Assembly: GCA_944386495.1 (NCBI GenBank)
Contig: CALXBE010000011.1
Coordinates: forward strand, 1-63,083
Length of the DNA: 63,083 bases
Source of the DNA: an uncultured Gemmiger sp.
GTDB lineage: Bacteria; Bacillota; Clostridia; Oscillospirales; Ruminococcaceae
Direction: 5' to 3'
Made by a program: the position numbers and the translations under genes. The notes beneath the pieces are model-generated. The model made no database searches. It had not been told where the DNA came from and saw nothing but the letters and a program-made list of their open reading frames with translations. Below are positions 52,158 to 60,962 of the stretch, piece after piece; position 1 is the first letter of the stretch; the number at the start of each line of letters is the position of its first letter.

Positions 52158-52192
52158 AAAAAAACTGCCGGGAGAAAGGCTCCCGGCAGAAA
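52158..52192 (-). terminator. Terminator after the lipoprotein gene
   Basis: On the minus strand, CTGCCGGGAG pairs with CTCCCGGCAG (52165-52174 with 52180-52189), followed by TTTTTTTGG. Confidence 0.88.
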
Positions 52193-52198
52193 AAGCGC

Positions 52199-52738
52199 TT
52201 ATTCTTCCCACTGAATCCCCTGGACCAAATCCAGGATGGGGCTATAGTCGGCGGCCTTGGAGGCAGCGGTCACATATACGGACCCCTCCTCAAAATCCAG
52301 CTGGACCAGGATGGTCTGGTAGCTGCCGCAGTCGTACCGCCGGGCCGTGGCGGCGGCACCCGGGCAATCGATTTCCTCCATCTCCTTGAGGACGGTAGGG
52401 CCTACCTCCTCCAGCTCAGCGGCGGACTGTTCCAGGAAATCCTCATAGTCCCCGCCCTTCTGAATCATCACCACCGTCTGGTTGAGGCCGCTGCCGGTGG
52501 AGGACATGACTGCAGTATCCTCGGCCCCCTCCTCTTCCACCGGTGCTCCCCAGTGGTTGGCATCATAAGTAAGGACCAGCCCGTTGGGAGCAATCACCGT
52601 CTGGTAATCCGGCTCCGGGTCGTTCTGGGCCACAAGGTCCTCGCTGTCAAAGAGGTAATACATAAAATCCATGACTCCGCACCCGGTCAGGCTGAAAGCC
52701 ATTACCAGGGCAAGAGCCAGGGCCATCCATCGTTTCAT
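52199..52738 (-). CDS. Putative lipoprotein of unknown function
   Basis: A 179-residue protein with signal MKRWMALALALVMAFSLTGC ending in a lipobox cysteine. The mature part is acidic, with NGLVLTYDANHWGAP and YDCGSYQTILVQLDF, and two further cysteines (DCPGAA and YDCGS) that could form a disulfide. No family is recognised. The ATG at 52738 follows AAAGGAG. It lies 19 bases after the PAP2 gene on the same strand and ends at a terminator. Confidence 0.8.
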   Translation of the reverse strand: MKRWMALALALVMAFSLTGCGVMDFMYYLFDSEDLVAQNDPEPDYQTVIAPNGLVLTYDANHWGAPVEEEGAEDTAVMSSTGSGLNQTVVMIQKGGDYEDFLEQSAAELEEVGPTVLKEMEEIDCPGAAATARRYDCGSYQTILVQLDFEEGSVYVTAASKAADYSPILDLVQGIQWEE

Positions 52739-52757
52739 TTTTGGTTCTCCTTTATTT

Positions 52758-53252
52758 TCAGATAAGGAAAAATCCCAGCCAGCCTGCTCCGGCTCCCAGA
52801 ACCAGCCCTCCCAGTACATCCCGAGGAAAATGCACCCCGGTGAGCACCCGGCAGAGGGCAATGGCACCCGCCACCAAAAAGGCAGCCCAGCCCCAGGCGG
52901 GGCAGAGCCAGGCAAATCCCACGGCAATCACCCCCGCCGAGAACACATGGCGGCTGGGGAAAGATTGTCCCTTGGTATCCTTGTGAGTCAGGGGCGGGAT
53001 TCCGTACACCTCGTAAGGGCGGGGGGCATTGATGGCCCGGCGAAGGGCTGTCCCCCCCAGGAACACCACCAGAGGCACCAGGGTCATCCGGATCAGCCTG
53101 GGGTCCCGGCCCAGAGCCAGGATTCCCAGGGCCAGGGTATAGCCCAGATAGACCGATCCCGTGAGAAGGGAGGCTACCCGGCTTACCAGCCGGCCCAGTC
53201 CGGGCTGTTTGGCCCAGAACTCCATCAGGGCCTGATACCGCTGTCTGGTCAT
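52758..53252 (-). CDS. PAP2-family membrane phosphatase
   Basis: A 164-residue membrane protein with four to five helices and the three PAP2 motifs: RRAINAPRP (KxxxxxxRP-type), FPSRHVFSAG, and CRVLTGVHFPRDVLGG with the catalytic His and Asp. The family removes phosphate from lipids such as undecaprenyl pyrophosphate or phosphatidic acid. The ATG at 53252 follows GGGAGGGAAGGGA. It is co-directional with the lipoprotein gene, with which it probably forms a short operon. Confidence 0.9.
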   Translation of the reverse strand: MTRQRYQALMEFWAKQPGLGRLVSRVASLLTGSVYLGYTLALGILALGRDPRLIRMTLVPLVVFLGGTALRRAINAPRPYEVYGIPPLTHKDTKGQSFPSRHVFSAGVIAVGFAWLCPAWGWAAFLVAGAIALCRVLTGVHFPRDVLGGLVLGAGAGWLGFFLI

Positions 53253-53359
53253 CTTCCCTTCCCTCCCCTGCGGTTTTCTGGTATTAAGATACCATTCCCC
53301 CCAAGGCTTTGTCAAATAAACAGGCAGGGCTTTGATTTTTTCTTCCTGATTTTATATCA

Positions 53360-53914
53360 TTATTCTGTAGGCCAGCTTCCCTCCTGGGGAACCACCGAGG
53401 CCGCCTCTGCGTTCTCCGCCGCAGCATCCTTTTCATCCATCTCCCCCTGGGGTGCGGAAAGGCCGGTCACCTCGCCGCCGGGCTGGGTGAGCAGGTAGGC
53501 TCCGATGGCCTGGTTCTCATACACCAGCATGACCCCATAGGTCTTTTCCTCCCCTGCGGACTGGCCGGGGCAGAGGGCGGTCCACTTTTCCACCGTCTTT
53601 CCCTTATATCCTTCCAGGCTCATGCCGCTCTGGTTCACCACCGTATTGAAAGCCAGAAAGCTGTCGTCCCACCGTTTGGGGATTTTGACGCTGTCCACCC
53701 CGGCAGTGGACATATCCAGCTCCACCCCGTACTCGTGGAAAAACTCTCCAATGTCCTGGGTCCCGGAAATGACCAGGCCGCTGGGAGCCGATGCGGCCAC
53801 CGACTGACCCGCAATGTAATTGACCCCGGCCACCGTCCCCACCAGGCAGGCCAGACACACCCCCATGGTGGCGGCCCGCCGCAGGCTGTTTTTATGGAAT
53901 GTAAACACGAACAT
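53360..53914 (-). CDS. DUF4830-like exported protein
   Basis: A 184-residue protein with one N-terminal membrane helix (about residues 14-34). A domain resembling DUF4830 follows: IGEFFHEYGVEL, SVKIPKRWDDSFLAFNTVVNQSGMSLEGYKGK-type order near residues 75-110, and MLVYENQAIGAYLLTQ. The C-terminal tail is acidic and low-complexity. No function is known. The ATG at 53914 follows GGGGAGGC. It is divergent from the OmpR-type regulator gene. Confidence 0.75.
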   Translation of the reverse strand: MFVFTFHKNSLRRAATMGVCLACLVGTVAGVNYIAGQSVAASAPSGLVISGTQDIGEFFHEYGVELDMSTAGVDSVKIPKRWDDSFLAFNTVVNQSGMSLEGYKGKTVEKWTALCPGQSAGEEKTYGVMLVYENQAIGAYLLTQPGGEVTGLSAPQGEMDEKDAAAENAEAASVVPQEGSWPTE

Positions 53915-54071
53915 CACTGCCTCCCCCCGGACGGCGCCGCCGTCCTGTTTTGGTTCATTCCTATGAGACAAACCCGGAAAGAATACCTGTAAATAAGTTA
54001 TTTACGGTATTTTCACAATTTCATCATAACCCAACAGTATGATAAAATCAGTAAAAAAGGAGTGTGAAACT

Positions 54072-54752
54072 ATGGCACATATTTTGATCGTGGACGATGA
54101 GCCTCTCATTCGGGATCTTCTTCGCACCCATCTGGAATATGCCGGTCACACCTGCACCGAGGCAGGAGACGGAAGCGCTGCCCTGGCAGCTCTGGCAGGA
54201 GGAAATACAGATCTGGTGATCCTGGATGTGATGATGCCCTTTATGGACGGAATGACCTGTCTGCGGGAGATGCGTTCCCGCCGGATCAACACTCCGGTGA
54301 TCATGCTTACCGCCCGGGGCGAGGAATACGACAAGCTGGCCGGTCTGGAGCTGGGCGCAGATGACTATGTGGTCAAGCCTTTCAGTCCCCGGGAACTGGT
54401 GGCCCGGGTAAAGGCGGTTCTCAACCGGACCATGCCCCATCCCCAGGAGGAAGGCACCCTCTACACCTTCAACCGGCTGGTCATTGACACCGCCAGCCAC
54501 ACCGTCCGGGTGGACGGGCAGGAGGTAAGCCTGACCCCCAAGGAATTTGACCTGCTGGTATTCCTGGCCCAGAACAAGGGCCTGGCCTTGAGCCGGGAAA
54601 AAATCCTCCAGCAGGTTTGGAACTATGACTACTACGGAGAGGACCGGACCGTGGACACCCATGTGAAGATGCTGCGCAGTCATCTGGGGCCCTGCCGGGA
54701 CTACATTGCCACCGTCTGGGGCGTAGGGTACAAGTTCGACCCCAAGAGTTAA
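54072..54752 (+). CDS. OmpR/PhoB-family response regulator
   Basis: A 226-residue DNA-binding regulator. The receiver domain has D8 and D9, phospho-acceptor D52 in LVILDVMMPFMDG and Lys in VVKPFSPRELVAR. The C-terminal winged helix shows VSLTPKEFDLLVFLAQNKG and DRTVDTHVKMLRSHLG. The ATG at 54072 follows AAGGAGTG. The sensor kinase gene starts 13 bases downstream. The target genes and signal are unknown; the flanking DUF4830 or murQ genes are possible targets. Confidence 0.93.
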   Translation: MAHILIVDDEPLIRDLLRTHLEYAGHTCTEAGDGSAALAALAGGNTDLVILDVMMPFMDGMTCLREMRSRRINTPVIMLTARGEEYDKLAGLELGADDYVVKPFSPRELVARVKAVLNRTMPHPQEEGTLYTFNRLVIDTASHTVRVDGQEVSLTPKEFDLLVFLAQNKGLALSREKILQQVWNYDYYGEDRTVDTHVKMLRSHLGPCRDYIATVWGVGYKFDPKS

Positions 54753-54765
54753 GGAGGCCCTTCCC

Positions 54766-56268
54766 ATGGAAAAAAAGTCCAAGGGATTTCATCCCGGGAT
54801 ACAGGCCCAGCTCACCCTTGCTCTGGCCCTGCTGCTGGCCCTCTGTCTGGGAGCGGTCTGGTTTGCCGCTTCCAACCTTCTCCAGCCCATGTACAACCGG
54901 CGCATCCAGCGGGATCTCACCCAGCAGGCCAATGATTTTCTGGCCCTGGTGGAAGATTTTGACGGGGAAATCAGCAGCTGGGATTATTTTTCCCTCCATG
55001 TGAACCAGGATTTTCTCACCATGATGAACCAGGCCATCACCGAGGGAAAGCTGAACATTTCCAGAAGCTGCGTGGACCTGTTTGACAGCAGTCTGCGGGC
55101 GGTGACCTACACGGAGAATATCCGCACCTGCCTCATTCACGGGTCCAACTCCAAGCTGGGAAGCTGGCTGGAAGGCTCCCGGGACACCGCCCTTGCCCTC
55201 CAGCTCCGTCAACAGCTGGTAGAACAGGGCAGTCTTATGACCACCCTCACCGATGAAAAAGGCGGGAGCCAGATGGTGGTGGGCGCCCTGACCTCCGACG
55301 GGGAGTACGGGGTGATCGTATCCACCGACCTGACCCAGGTGGAGGTGGCCGGAGAGGTACTGGAGGAGCTGCTGCCCCTCATTGCCCTTTTCCTGCTGGC
55401 AGCCTGCTGTCTGCTGGCGGCCCTCTATTCTGCCTGGTTTACCAGGCCTCTGAAGCAGCTGAGCCATGCGGCCCGGCAGCTGGCCCAGGGGGAATATGAC
55501 ACCCCCATCACCATCCGCCGGACCGACGAAATAGGGGTGCTGAGCCGGGACTTCAACCAGATGGCCCAGGAGGTAAAGCGCAGTTCCCAGCTTCAGCGGG
55601 ACCTGCTGGCCAATGTAAGCCATGACCTTCGTACCCCCCTCACCCTCATCAAGGGATACGCGGAGACCGTGCGGGACCTGACCGGGGATGACCCCCAGCG
55701 CCGGACCGCCCAGCTGGACATTATTGTCCAGGAGACCGACCGGCTCAGCGGGCTGGTCAACTCGGTGATGGACCTGAGCAAGGTAACCAGCGGCAACGAG
55801 AAGCCCAAGCTGACCCAGTTTGATATGTCCCAGCTCTGCACCCAGGTAGCCCAGACTTATCAGGCAGTCTGTGAGCAGAACGGCTGGGAACTGGTGGTTG
55901 AGGCGGACACTCCCTGTACCGTCACCGCCGACCGGGATATGATGGAGCGGGTGCTCCACAATCTGCTGGGCAACGCCTCCCATCACCTGGGAGAGGACAA
56001 AAAGTTCTTCCTCCGGGTCATTCCTTTGGCCCAGGGCTGCCGGGTGGAGATAGAGGACCACGGCCCGGGAGTGGCTGCGGAAGACCTGCCCCACATTTTT
56101 GACCGGTATTACCGGAGCCGGAGCGACACCGGCAAGGTAGGCACCGGATTGGGACTGCCCATTACCAAGGCCATTCTCCAGGGACACGGGTTCCGGTTTG
56201 GGGTGGACAGCACCCTGGGCAAAGGCACCCTGTTCTGGTTCACCCCGGTGAAGGAATCTCAGTCCTGA
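54766..56268 (+). CDS. Sensor histidine kinase
   Basis: A 500-residue membrane kinase partnered with the preceding OmpR-type regulator. It has transmembrane helices at about residues 13-35 and 200-225 with an extracytoplasmic domain between, a HAMP linker (TRPLKQLSHAARQLAQGEYD), the dimerisation domain with H286 in NVSHDLRTPLTLIKGYAE, and the ATPase domain with MERVLHNLLGNASHH, VEIEDHGPGV and VGTGLGLPITKAI. The signal is not predictable. It ends at a strong terminator. Confidence 0.93.
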   Translation: MEKKSKGFHPGIQAQLTLALALLLALCLGAVWFAASNLLQPMYNRRIQRDLTQQANDFLALVEDFDGEISSWDYFSLHVNQDFLTMMNQAITEGKLNISRSCVDLFDSSLRAVTYTENIRTCLIHGSNSKLGSWLEGSRDTALALQLRQQLVEQGSLMTTLTDEKGGSQMVVGALTSDGEYGVIVSTDLTQVEVAGEVLEELLPLIALFLLAACCLLAALYSAWFTRPLKQLSHAARQLAQGEYDTPITIRRTDEIGVLSRDFNQMAQEVKRSSQLQRDLLANVSHDLRTPLTLIKGYAETVRDLTGDDPQRRTAQLDIIVQETDRLSGLVNSVMDLSKVTSGNEKPKLTQFDMSQLCTQVAQTYQAVCEQNGWELVVEADTPCTVTADRDMMERVLHNLLGNASHHLGEDKKFFLRVIPLAQGCRVEIEDHGPGVAAEDLPHIFDRYYRSRSDTGKVGTGLGLPITKAILQGHGFRFGVDSTLGKGTLFWFTPVKESQS

Positions 56269-56289
56269 ATTTCAATCTTCATCCGTTCG

Positions 56290-56330
56290 AATCCCTGCCC
56301 GGAACGCTCCTTCCGGGCGGGGATTTTTTC
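56290..56330 (+). terminator. Terminator after the sensor kinase gene
   Basis: AATCCCTGCCCGGAA (56290-56304) pairs with TTCCGGGCGGGGATT (56311-56325), followed by TTTT. Confidence 0.9.
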
Positions 56331-56383
56331 TTTTCTTGCATTTTTCTTTTAACACAAAAGTGATTTTCTTTCTCTCCCTTTAT

Positions 56384-56430
56384 GCTATAATGTCCTCAGG
56401 AGGAGAGCGACAGGTGCTTGCGCCGCTCTC
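56384..56430 (+). promoter_or_regulatory. murQ promoter and leader hairpin
   Basis: An extended -10, TGCTATAAT (56384-56391), without a clear -35. About 12 bases downstream GAGAGCG (56403-56409) pairs with CGCTCTC (56424-56430), a stem near the 5' end of the message that may protect or regulate it. Confidence 0.5.
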
Positions 56431-56506
56431 ATTTGAATGTTTCCAAGGATCGTTTATCCATTTATTTGAAACGCCAAAACATGCCATCAGGAAAGGAGAT
56501 TATTTT

Positions 56507-57400
56507 ATGCTGGAAAATTTGGTCACGGAAAAGCGGAATCCGGATTCCATGAATCTGGATGAACTGTCGGTCATGGAAATCATCCGGCTGATGAACCGGG
56601 AAGATCTGAAGGTGATTTCCGCCGTGGGAAAAGCCCTTCCCGAAATCGAACAGGTGATTCAGCAGTGCGTAAACTGCATGAAGCAGGGCGGCCGGATCAT
56701 CTATGTAGGTGCCGGCACCAGCGGCCGGGTAGGCATTCTGGATGCGGTGGAGTGTCCCCCCACCTTCGGGATGGACCCCAGCCGGGTAGTGGGAATCCTG
56801 GCCGGAGGCACCGACGGAGCCTATGCCAAGGAGGAAGCCGAGGACAGCTTTGAGCTGGGCCAGCAGAGCATGGTGGAGTTAAAGCTGGAGCCCCGGGACA
56901 TTGTCATCGGGCTGGCTGCCAGCGGGCGGACCCCCTTTGTGCTGGGCGCCCTGGACCAGGCCGCTCAGGACGGTGCCGTCACCGCCTGCATTGTCTGCAA
57001 CCCCGGTTCCCAGATGGCCAAGAAGGTATCCTACCCCATCCAGCTGGACAACGGCCCCGAAGTTCTGACCGGTTCCACCCGGCTCAAGGCAGGCACTTCC
57101 CAGAAGATGGTCTGCAACATGATCTCCACCGCCACCATGATCCGGCTGGGGAAAGTTTACGAAAACCTGATGGTAGATGTGGATGTGAGCAACGAGAAGC
57201 TCTACTACCGCTGGCTCTCCATGGTCCGGACCGCTGCCGGCTGCTCCCAGGAGGAAGCCGTGGAGCTGTACAAGTCCTCCCATCACAACGCCAAGGCCGC
57301 CATCTGCATGGCCAAGTGCGGCATCTCCTACCAGGAAGCCGTCAAAGCTCTGGAGGAGCACGAGGGCATGGTAAAGAAGGTCCTGGCCGCCCTGGCTTGA
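56507..57400 (+). CDS. murQ: N-acetylmuramic acid 6-phosphate etherase
   Basis: A 297-residue SIS-domain etherase that splits MurNAc-6-phosphate into GlcNAc-6-phosphate and D-lactate, for recycling or scavenging peptidoglycan sugar. Family blocks are TEKRNPDSMNLDELS, YVGAGTSGRVGILDAVECPP, LAGGTDGAYAKEEAED, GLAASGRTPFVLGAL and GSTRLKAGTSQKM. The ATG at 56507 follows AAAGGAG; the frame is open 57 codons further but without a ribosome site. The product feeds the NagA/NagB enzymes of the amino-sugar island. No MurNAc PTS is nearby. Confidence 0.95.
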   Translation: MLENLVTEKRNPDSMNLDELSVMEIIRLMNREDLKVISAVGKALPEIEQVIQQCVNCMKQGGRIIYVGAGTSGRVGILDAVECPPTFGMDPSRVVGILAGGTDGAYAKEEAEDSFELGQQSMVELKLEPRDIVIGLAASGRTPFVLGALDQAAQDGAVTACIVCNPGSQMAKKVSYPIQLDNGPEVLTGSTRLKAGTSQKMVCNMISTATMIRLGKVYENLMVDVDVSNEKLYYRWLSMVRTAAGCSQEEAVELYKSSHHNAKAAICMAKCGISYQEAVKALEEHEGMVKKVLAALA

Positions 57401-57423
57401 CCCTGATTTCCTGCCACTGTTTT

Positions 57424-57486
57424 TAAAAAGAAAAAGTGCAGCAGATTTTCTCCGAATTACCGGAAAAATCTGCTGCACTTTTATTT
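57424..57486. terminator. Bidirectional terminator between murQ and the NusG-domain gene
   Basis: A long stem, AAAAGTGCAGCAGATTTT with AAAATCTGCTGCACTTTT, closing a CTCCG..CGGA inner stem, flanked by A- and T-runs. Confidence 0.9.
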
Positions 57487-57511
57487 TAGAACAATTTCCT
57501 CCCCGGGAAGG

Positions 57512-57874
57512 TCATTCCCGGGTTTCAATGGAGAGGTAGACCTGCAGAGGGATGCAACTGGCCCATTCCCCCTCCCGGCTCAGCCAGCCGAAGTTCTCAC
57601 AGACATGATCAGGGCATTGGCTGTCCAGGAAAGCGATGGCTCCGTCCCGGACCTGAAGGTGGACAATGCTGTCCTCCACCTCATAATAGTAATCGTAGTC
57701 TGTGTCCAGAGGGATCTCTTCCACGATTCCCATTCCGAAATCCACCGAGGCATAGACACCCGGGTCCCCCGGACCCAGGGCCAGCCAGAGGCCGCCCGCT
57801 CCCAGCAGGACCACCAGAATAAAAATCAGGTTGATCTGCCAGGGGCGGAACTTCCGTTCAGGGGAATTGCTCAT
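57512..57874 (-). CDS. NusG domain II-containing membrane protein
   Basis: A 120-residue protein with one N-terminal membrane helix (about residues 13-33) and an extracellular NusG_II domain (PF07009-like). The landmarks are VEDSIVHLQVRDGAIAFLDS and the cysteine pattern QCPDHVCENFGWLSREGEWA followed by SCIPLQVYL. Standalone NusG_II proteins commonly accompany FMN-binding and electron-transfer genes in Clostridia. Its ATG overlaps the stop of the flavoprotein gene by 4 bases, so the two are translationally coupled. Function unknown. Confidence 0.85.
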   Translation of the reverse strand: MSNSPERKFRPWQINLIFILVVLLGAGGLWLALGPGDPGVYASVDFGMGIVEEIPLDTDYDYYYEVEDSIVHLQVRDGAIAFLDSQCPDHVCENFGWLSREGEWASCIPLQVYLSIETRE

Positions 57875-59757
57875 CCTACAAAGGCGCTGGCCTGCTCGCC
57901 GGCGATCCGTCCAAAGACGGTGAAGTCGGCTACAGCGTTGCCGCCCAGACGGTTGGCGCCATGGACGCCTCCGGTGATTTCACCGGCAGCGTACAGGCCG
58001 GGGATAACGGTACCGTCCTCGGTCAGGACCTCAGTGTTGGTGTTGATGGTCAGACCGCCCATGGTGTGATGGACACCGGCGGTGACCTTGATGGCGTAGT
58101 AGGGGGCAGTGTTCAGGGGGTTGGCAAAGCTGGTGCGGCCAAACTCCTCGTCCTTGCCGGCCTCAACGCAGGCATTCCACTTCTCCATGGTTGCAGCGAA
58201 AGCAGCGGCGTCCACACCCATAGCCTCGGCCAGTTCCTCGTAGGTCTCGCCGGTCACGGTGTAGCCGTTCTTGATGTAACCCTGGATAACGCTGGAAGCA
58301 TCGGCCATAGCCTGGTCGATGACCAGCCAGCTGTAGCTGCCGGTCTGAGCGATCTCAGCGGCGGAAACCACATCACGGGTGCCCACTTCGTCGGTGAAGC
58401 GGTTGCCCTCGGCGTTGACCAGGATAGCGCCGTCACCACGGAGACCCTCGGTGATGAGGGCAGCGGTGTTGGCTTCCACGGTGGGATGGATCTGGATCTG
58501 GTCCATATCCACGGTGCCAGCGCCGATGGCGGTAGCCATGGCAATGCCCTGGCCCTGAGCGCCGGCAGCATTGGTGGTCATGAAGCCTTCCAGTTCAGGC
58601 TTGTACTCTACAACCATTTCCAGGTTGGCGCCGAAACCGCCGGTAGCCAGAACAACGGCCTTGGCGTTTACGGTAACGGTCTCACCGCTCTTGCCGGTGG
58701 CTACTACGCCCACGGCAGCACCGTTGTCGTCGGTGAGGATCTCGGTAGCGGTGGTGTTGAGCATGATCTCAACGCCGGCTTCCTGGCACTTGGCCTCCAG
58801 ACGGGGAATCATGTAGCTGCCCACAGAGACAACCTTGCCCTCCTCGTCCAGGGGGCGATGGATACGCTTGACGGAAGCACCGCCGAAGCTGGAAACGCTG
58901 GGCATATCGATGCCCTGCTCAGACAGCCATGCAATGGCATCGGCAGAGTTGGCACAGAGGGTCTCCACCAGAGCGGGGTCGTTGACGCCCTTGCCTCCAA
59001 TCATGGTATCCAGCTCCATCAGCTCTACAGAGTCGAAGTAGCCTTCGGGATTGGCCTGGTATTCCTCCCACTGCTGGGCCACGGTCTCGGCCAGAGCGGT
59101 GATGGTCTCGTTGTCAGCATAGCTGGCGGCAGACTCCAGGGTCTTCTCCACGCCGGCAGCCTCGCCGAACTCGTTCTCGTCCTGGGCAGGGGTATCGGCA
59201 GCGTTCAGACCGCCGGTAGCGCGGACAGAGTTGCCGCCTACCATGGCCTGGCTCTCCAGGATGACCACCTTCTTGCCCTGGTCTGCGGCAGCAATAGCGG
59301 CGGTCATACCGGCGCCGCCTGCACCTACCACCACAATATCGGTGTCAACGGTGACATCCTCAGCGGTCTCGCCGGAAGCATTGCCGGTGAAGTCAGCTGC
59401 GTCCAGGCCGGCAGAGGTGAGAGCTGCGGCCAGAGCGGCGTTGATGGCATCGGTGGTGATGGTGGCACCAGCCACATTGTCGATGGTACCCTTGTTTCCG
59501 GATACGATCTCGTCGGGGGCGTTCTCGATGACTACGGAGCCGATGCCCTCGGTCTCTTCAGGTCCTTCGATGACGCAATCGGTGATGACACTGTCAGTGA
59601 GGGTAATGGTGACGGTAACCTCGCCCATACCCTGTGCAGTGCCGGTGAACTCGCCGGACACGCCTTCGGTGCCGGCAGCGGCGGGCTTGGAACCGCAGGC
59701 AGTCAGGCTCAGAGCCATCACAGCTGCCAGCGCAAGCGCTGCAATTCTTTTTCTCAT
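57871..59757 (-). CDS. Secreted FMN-binding/FAD-dependent reductase (flavocytochrome c fumarate reductase-like)
   Basis: A 628-residue lipoprotein (signal MRKRIAALALAAVMALSLTAC). Residues 30-120 form an FMN_bind domain with the covalent flavinylation motif VAGATITTDA, in which a Thr would carry FMN. The remainder is a FAD_binding_2 reductase domain: VVVGAGGAGMTAAIAAADQG, HPT in QIQIHPTV, GLRGDGAILVNAEGNRFTDE, GVHHTMGGL and GVHGANRLGGNA. Relatives reduce fumarate, urocanate, methacrylate or cinnamate-type acceptors at the cell surface. The acceptor here cannot be read by eye. The ATG at 59757 follows AAAGGGAAG; the open frame upstream is leader. It is coupled to the NusG_II gene. Confidence 0.88.
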   Translation of the reverse strand: MRKRIAALALAAVMALSLTACGSKPAAAGTEGVSGEFTGTAQGMGEVTVTITLTDSVITDCVIEGPEETEGIGSVVIENAPDEIVSGNKGTIDNVAGATITTDAINAALAAALTSAGLDAADFTGNASGETAEDVTVDTDIVVVGAGGAGMTAAIAAADQGKKVVILESQAMVGGNSVRATGGLNAADTPAQDENEFGEAAGVEKTLESAASYADNETITALAETVAQQWEEYQANPEGYFDSVELMELDTMIGGKGVNDPALVETLCANSADAIAWLSEQGIDMPSVSSFGGASVKRIHRPLDEEGKVVSVGSYMIPRLEAKCQEAGVEIMLNTTATEILTDDNGAAVGVVATGKSGETVTVNAKAVVLATGGFGANLEMVVEYKPELEGFMTTNAAGAQGQGIAMATAIGAGTVDMDQIQIHPTVEANTAALITEGLRGDGAILVNAEGNRFTDEVGTRDVVSAAEIAQTGSYSWLVIDQAMADASSVIQGYIKNGYTVTGETYEELAEAMGVDAAAFAATMEKWNACVEAGKDEEFGRTSFANPLNTAPYYAIKVTAGVHHTMGGLTINTNTEVLTEDGTVIPGLYAAGEITGGVHGANRLGGNAVADFTVFGRIAGEQASAFVG

Positions 59758-60165
59758 TGTTCTTCCCTTTCTACTATTTGATTTATGCAAAACCGGAGGG
59801 TCTTCCCTGCCGGTCGGGCATCCGTAAAAACAGGCTTCGGAGCGCCGGGTATCGGTCATCCGGGCAGAAAAAAAGCCCCGCCCTCGGGCAGAGCTTTGTC
59901 CTGTAAAACATTGCTGCCAGAGTCTGTTGCCAACACCTGTCAGCGTCCGGGCCCATAGTATCATATCCCCCTGGAAAAAACAATACACAAAGGCAATTTT
60001 TGTAGTTTTTGTTATAAATTTGTCAATTATTCCCCTTCTTTTTCCAAGAATCATCCAATCTCCCCGGAAAGCTTTCCTCTTTTTTCCTTTCCGGCATTCC
60101 CCCAATGGGAAAAATAGTGTATAATTTCTTTATTGACCCAATTTATTCCGAGAAAGAGAGACCCC
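59758..60165. promoter_or_regulatory. Divergent region with structured leader of the reductase gene
   Basis: The reductase promoter (minus) is TTGTTT (59978-59983), 17 bp, TACTAT (59955-59960). Its leader of about 190 bases holds a terminator-like hairpin, AAAGCTCTGCCC..GGGCGGGGCTTT (59872-59897), followed by seven T's on the minus strand, 115 bases before the start codon. For the plus-strand gene, TATAAT lies at 60120-60125 without a clear -35. No known riboswitch core was recognised. Confidence 0.55.
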
Positions 60166-60933
60166 ATGTCTGAGACCAGAAAAATCTACTTTGTGCGGCT
60201 GGCTGGCCGCTGTGCCATCCTGCTTCTCTGTGCTGCCGCCGCCCTGACCCATCCGGAATATTTTTCCATCCTGGAAGGGATGAACTTCTTCAGGGGCTTT
60301 TCCCCCCTCCACCTTCTCTGGTGTGTGTGGGTGGTGGATATGATCCTCCAGATCGTTCCCATCAAAAACAAGGTTCCCCTGGGCTCCCAGAAGCTCTGGG
60401 CCAACCGGTTCCGACCCATCCGGGAGAAAATCAACTACCAGGCCCTGAAAAGCTATATCATCACCACCACCCTGGCTGCCTACAAGGTGTTTATCCTCTG
60501 GTGCACCCTCATTCTGGGATTGGGGGTTCTGTTTTACCTGGACATCATCCAGCCCCTTACCCTGTTCATGATATCCCTTTTCTTCTATGTGTGTGACCTG
60601 ATCTGCGTGTTGATCTGGTGTCCCTTCCGGCTGATCATGAAGAACCGGTGCTGCACCACCTGCCGCATCTTCAACTGGGACCATTTGATGATGTTCTCCC
60701 CCCTTATCTTTGTGGGCGGGTTCTACTGCATCTCCCTGGTGGTTCTCTCCGCTGCTGCCTGGCTGGTCTGGGAGCTCTGTGTCATGATGTATCCTGAGCG
60801 GTTCTGGGTCCACTCCAACGCAGCCCTCCAATGCTCCGAGTGCACCGACAAGCTCTGCACCCAATACTGTCAGAAGCTCCGTCCCCAGGACGAAAGCTCC
60901 CAATCCGGGGGATTGAATTCCCCCACCTGCTGA
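60166..60933 (+). CDS. Cysteine-rich polytopic membrane protein of unknown function
   Basis: A 255-residue protein with about five hydrophobic segments (around residues 10-27, 45-63, 105-130, 135-160 and 185-210). A cytoplasmic-type loop has NRCCTTCRIFNWDHLMMFSP and the C-terminal tail has QCSECTDKLCTQYC, seven clustered cysteines that suggest metal or Fe-S binding. I do not recognise the family. The ATG at 60166 follows GAAAGAGAG. It is divergent from the secreted reductase and 29 bases ahead of the DUF975-CmpB gene, so a redox or quinone-related role is possible but unproven. Confidence 0.7.
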   Translation: MSETRKIYFVRLAGRCAILLLCAAAALTHPEYFSILEGMNFFRGFSPLHLLWCVWVVDMILQIVPIKNKVPLGSQKLWANRFRPIREKINYQALKSYIITTTLAAYKVFILWCTLILGLGVLFYLDIIQPLTLFMISLFFYVCDLICVLIWCPFRLIMKNRCCTTCRIFNWDHLMMFSPLIFVGGFYCISLVVLSAAAWLVWELCVMMYPERFWVHSNAALQCSECTDKLCTQYCQKLRPQDESSQSGGLNSPTC

Positions 60934-60962
60934 GGAAGCTGTCTGCTCCTCCCCAACTGCTT

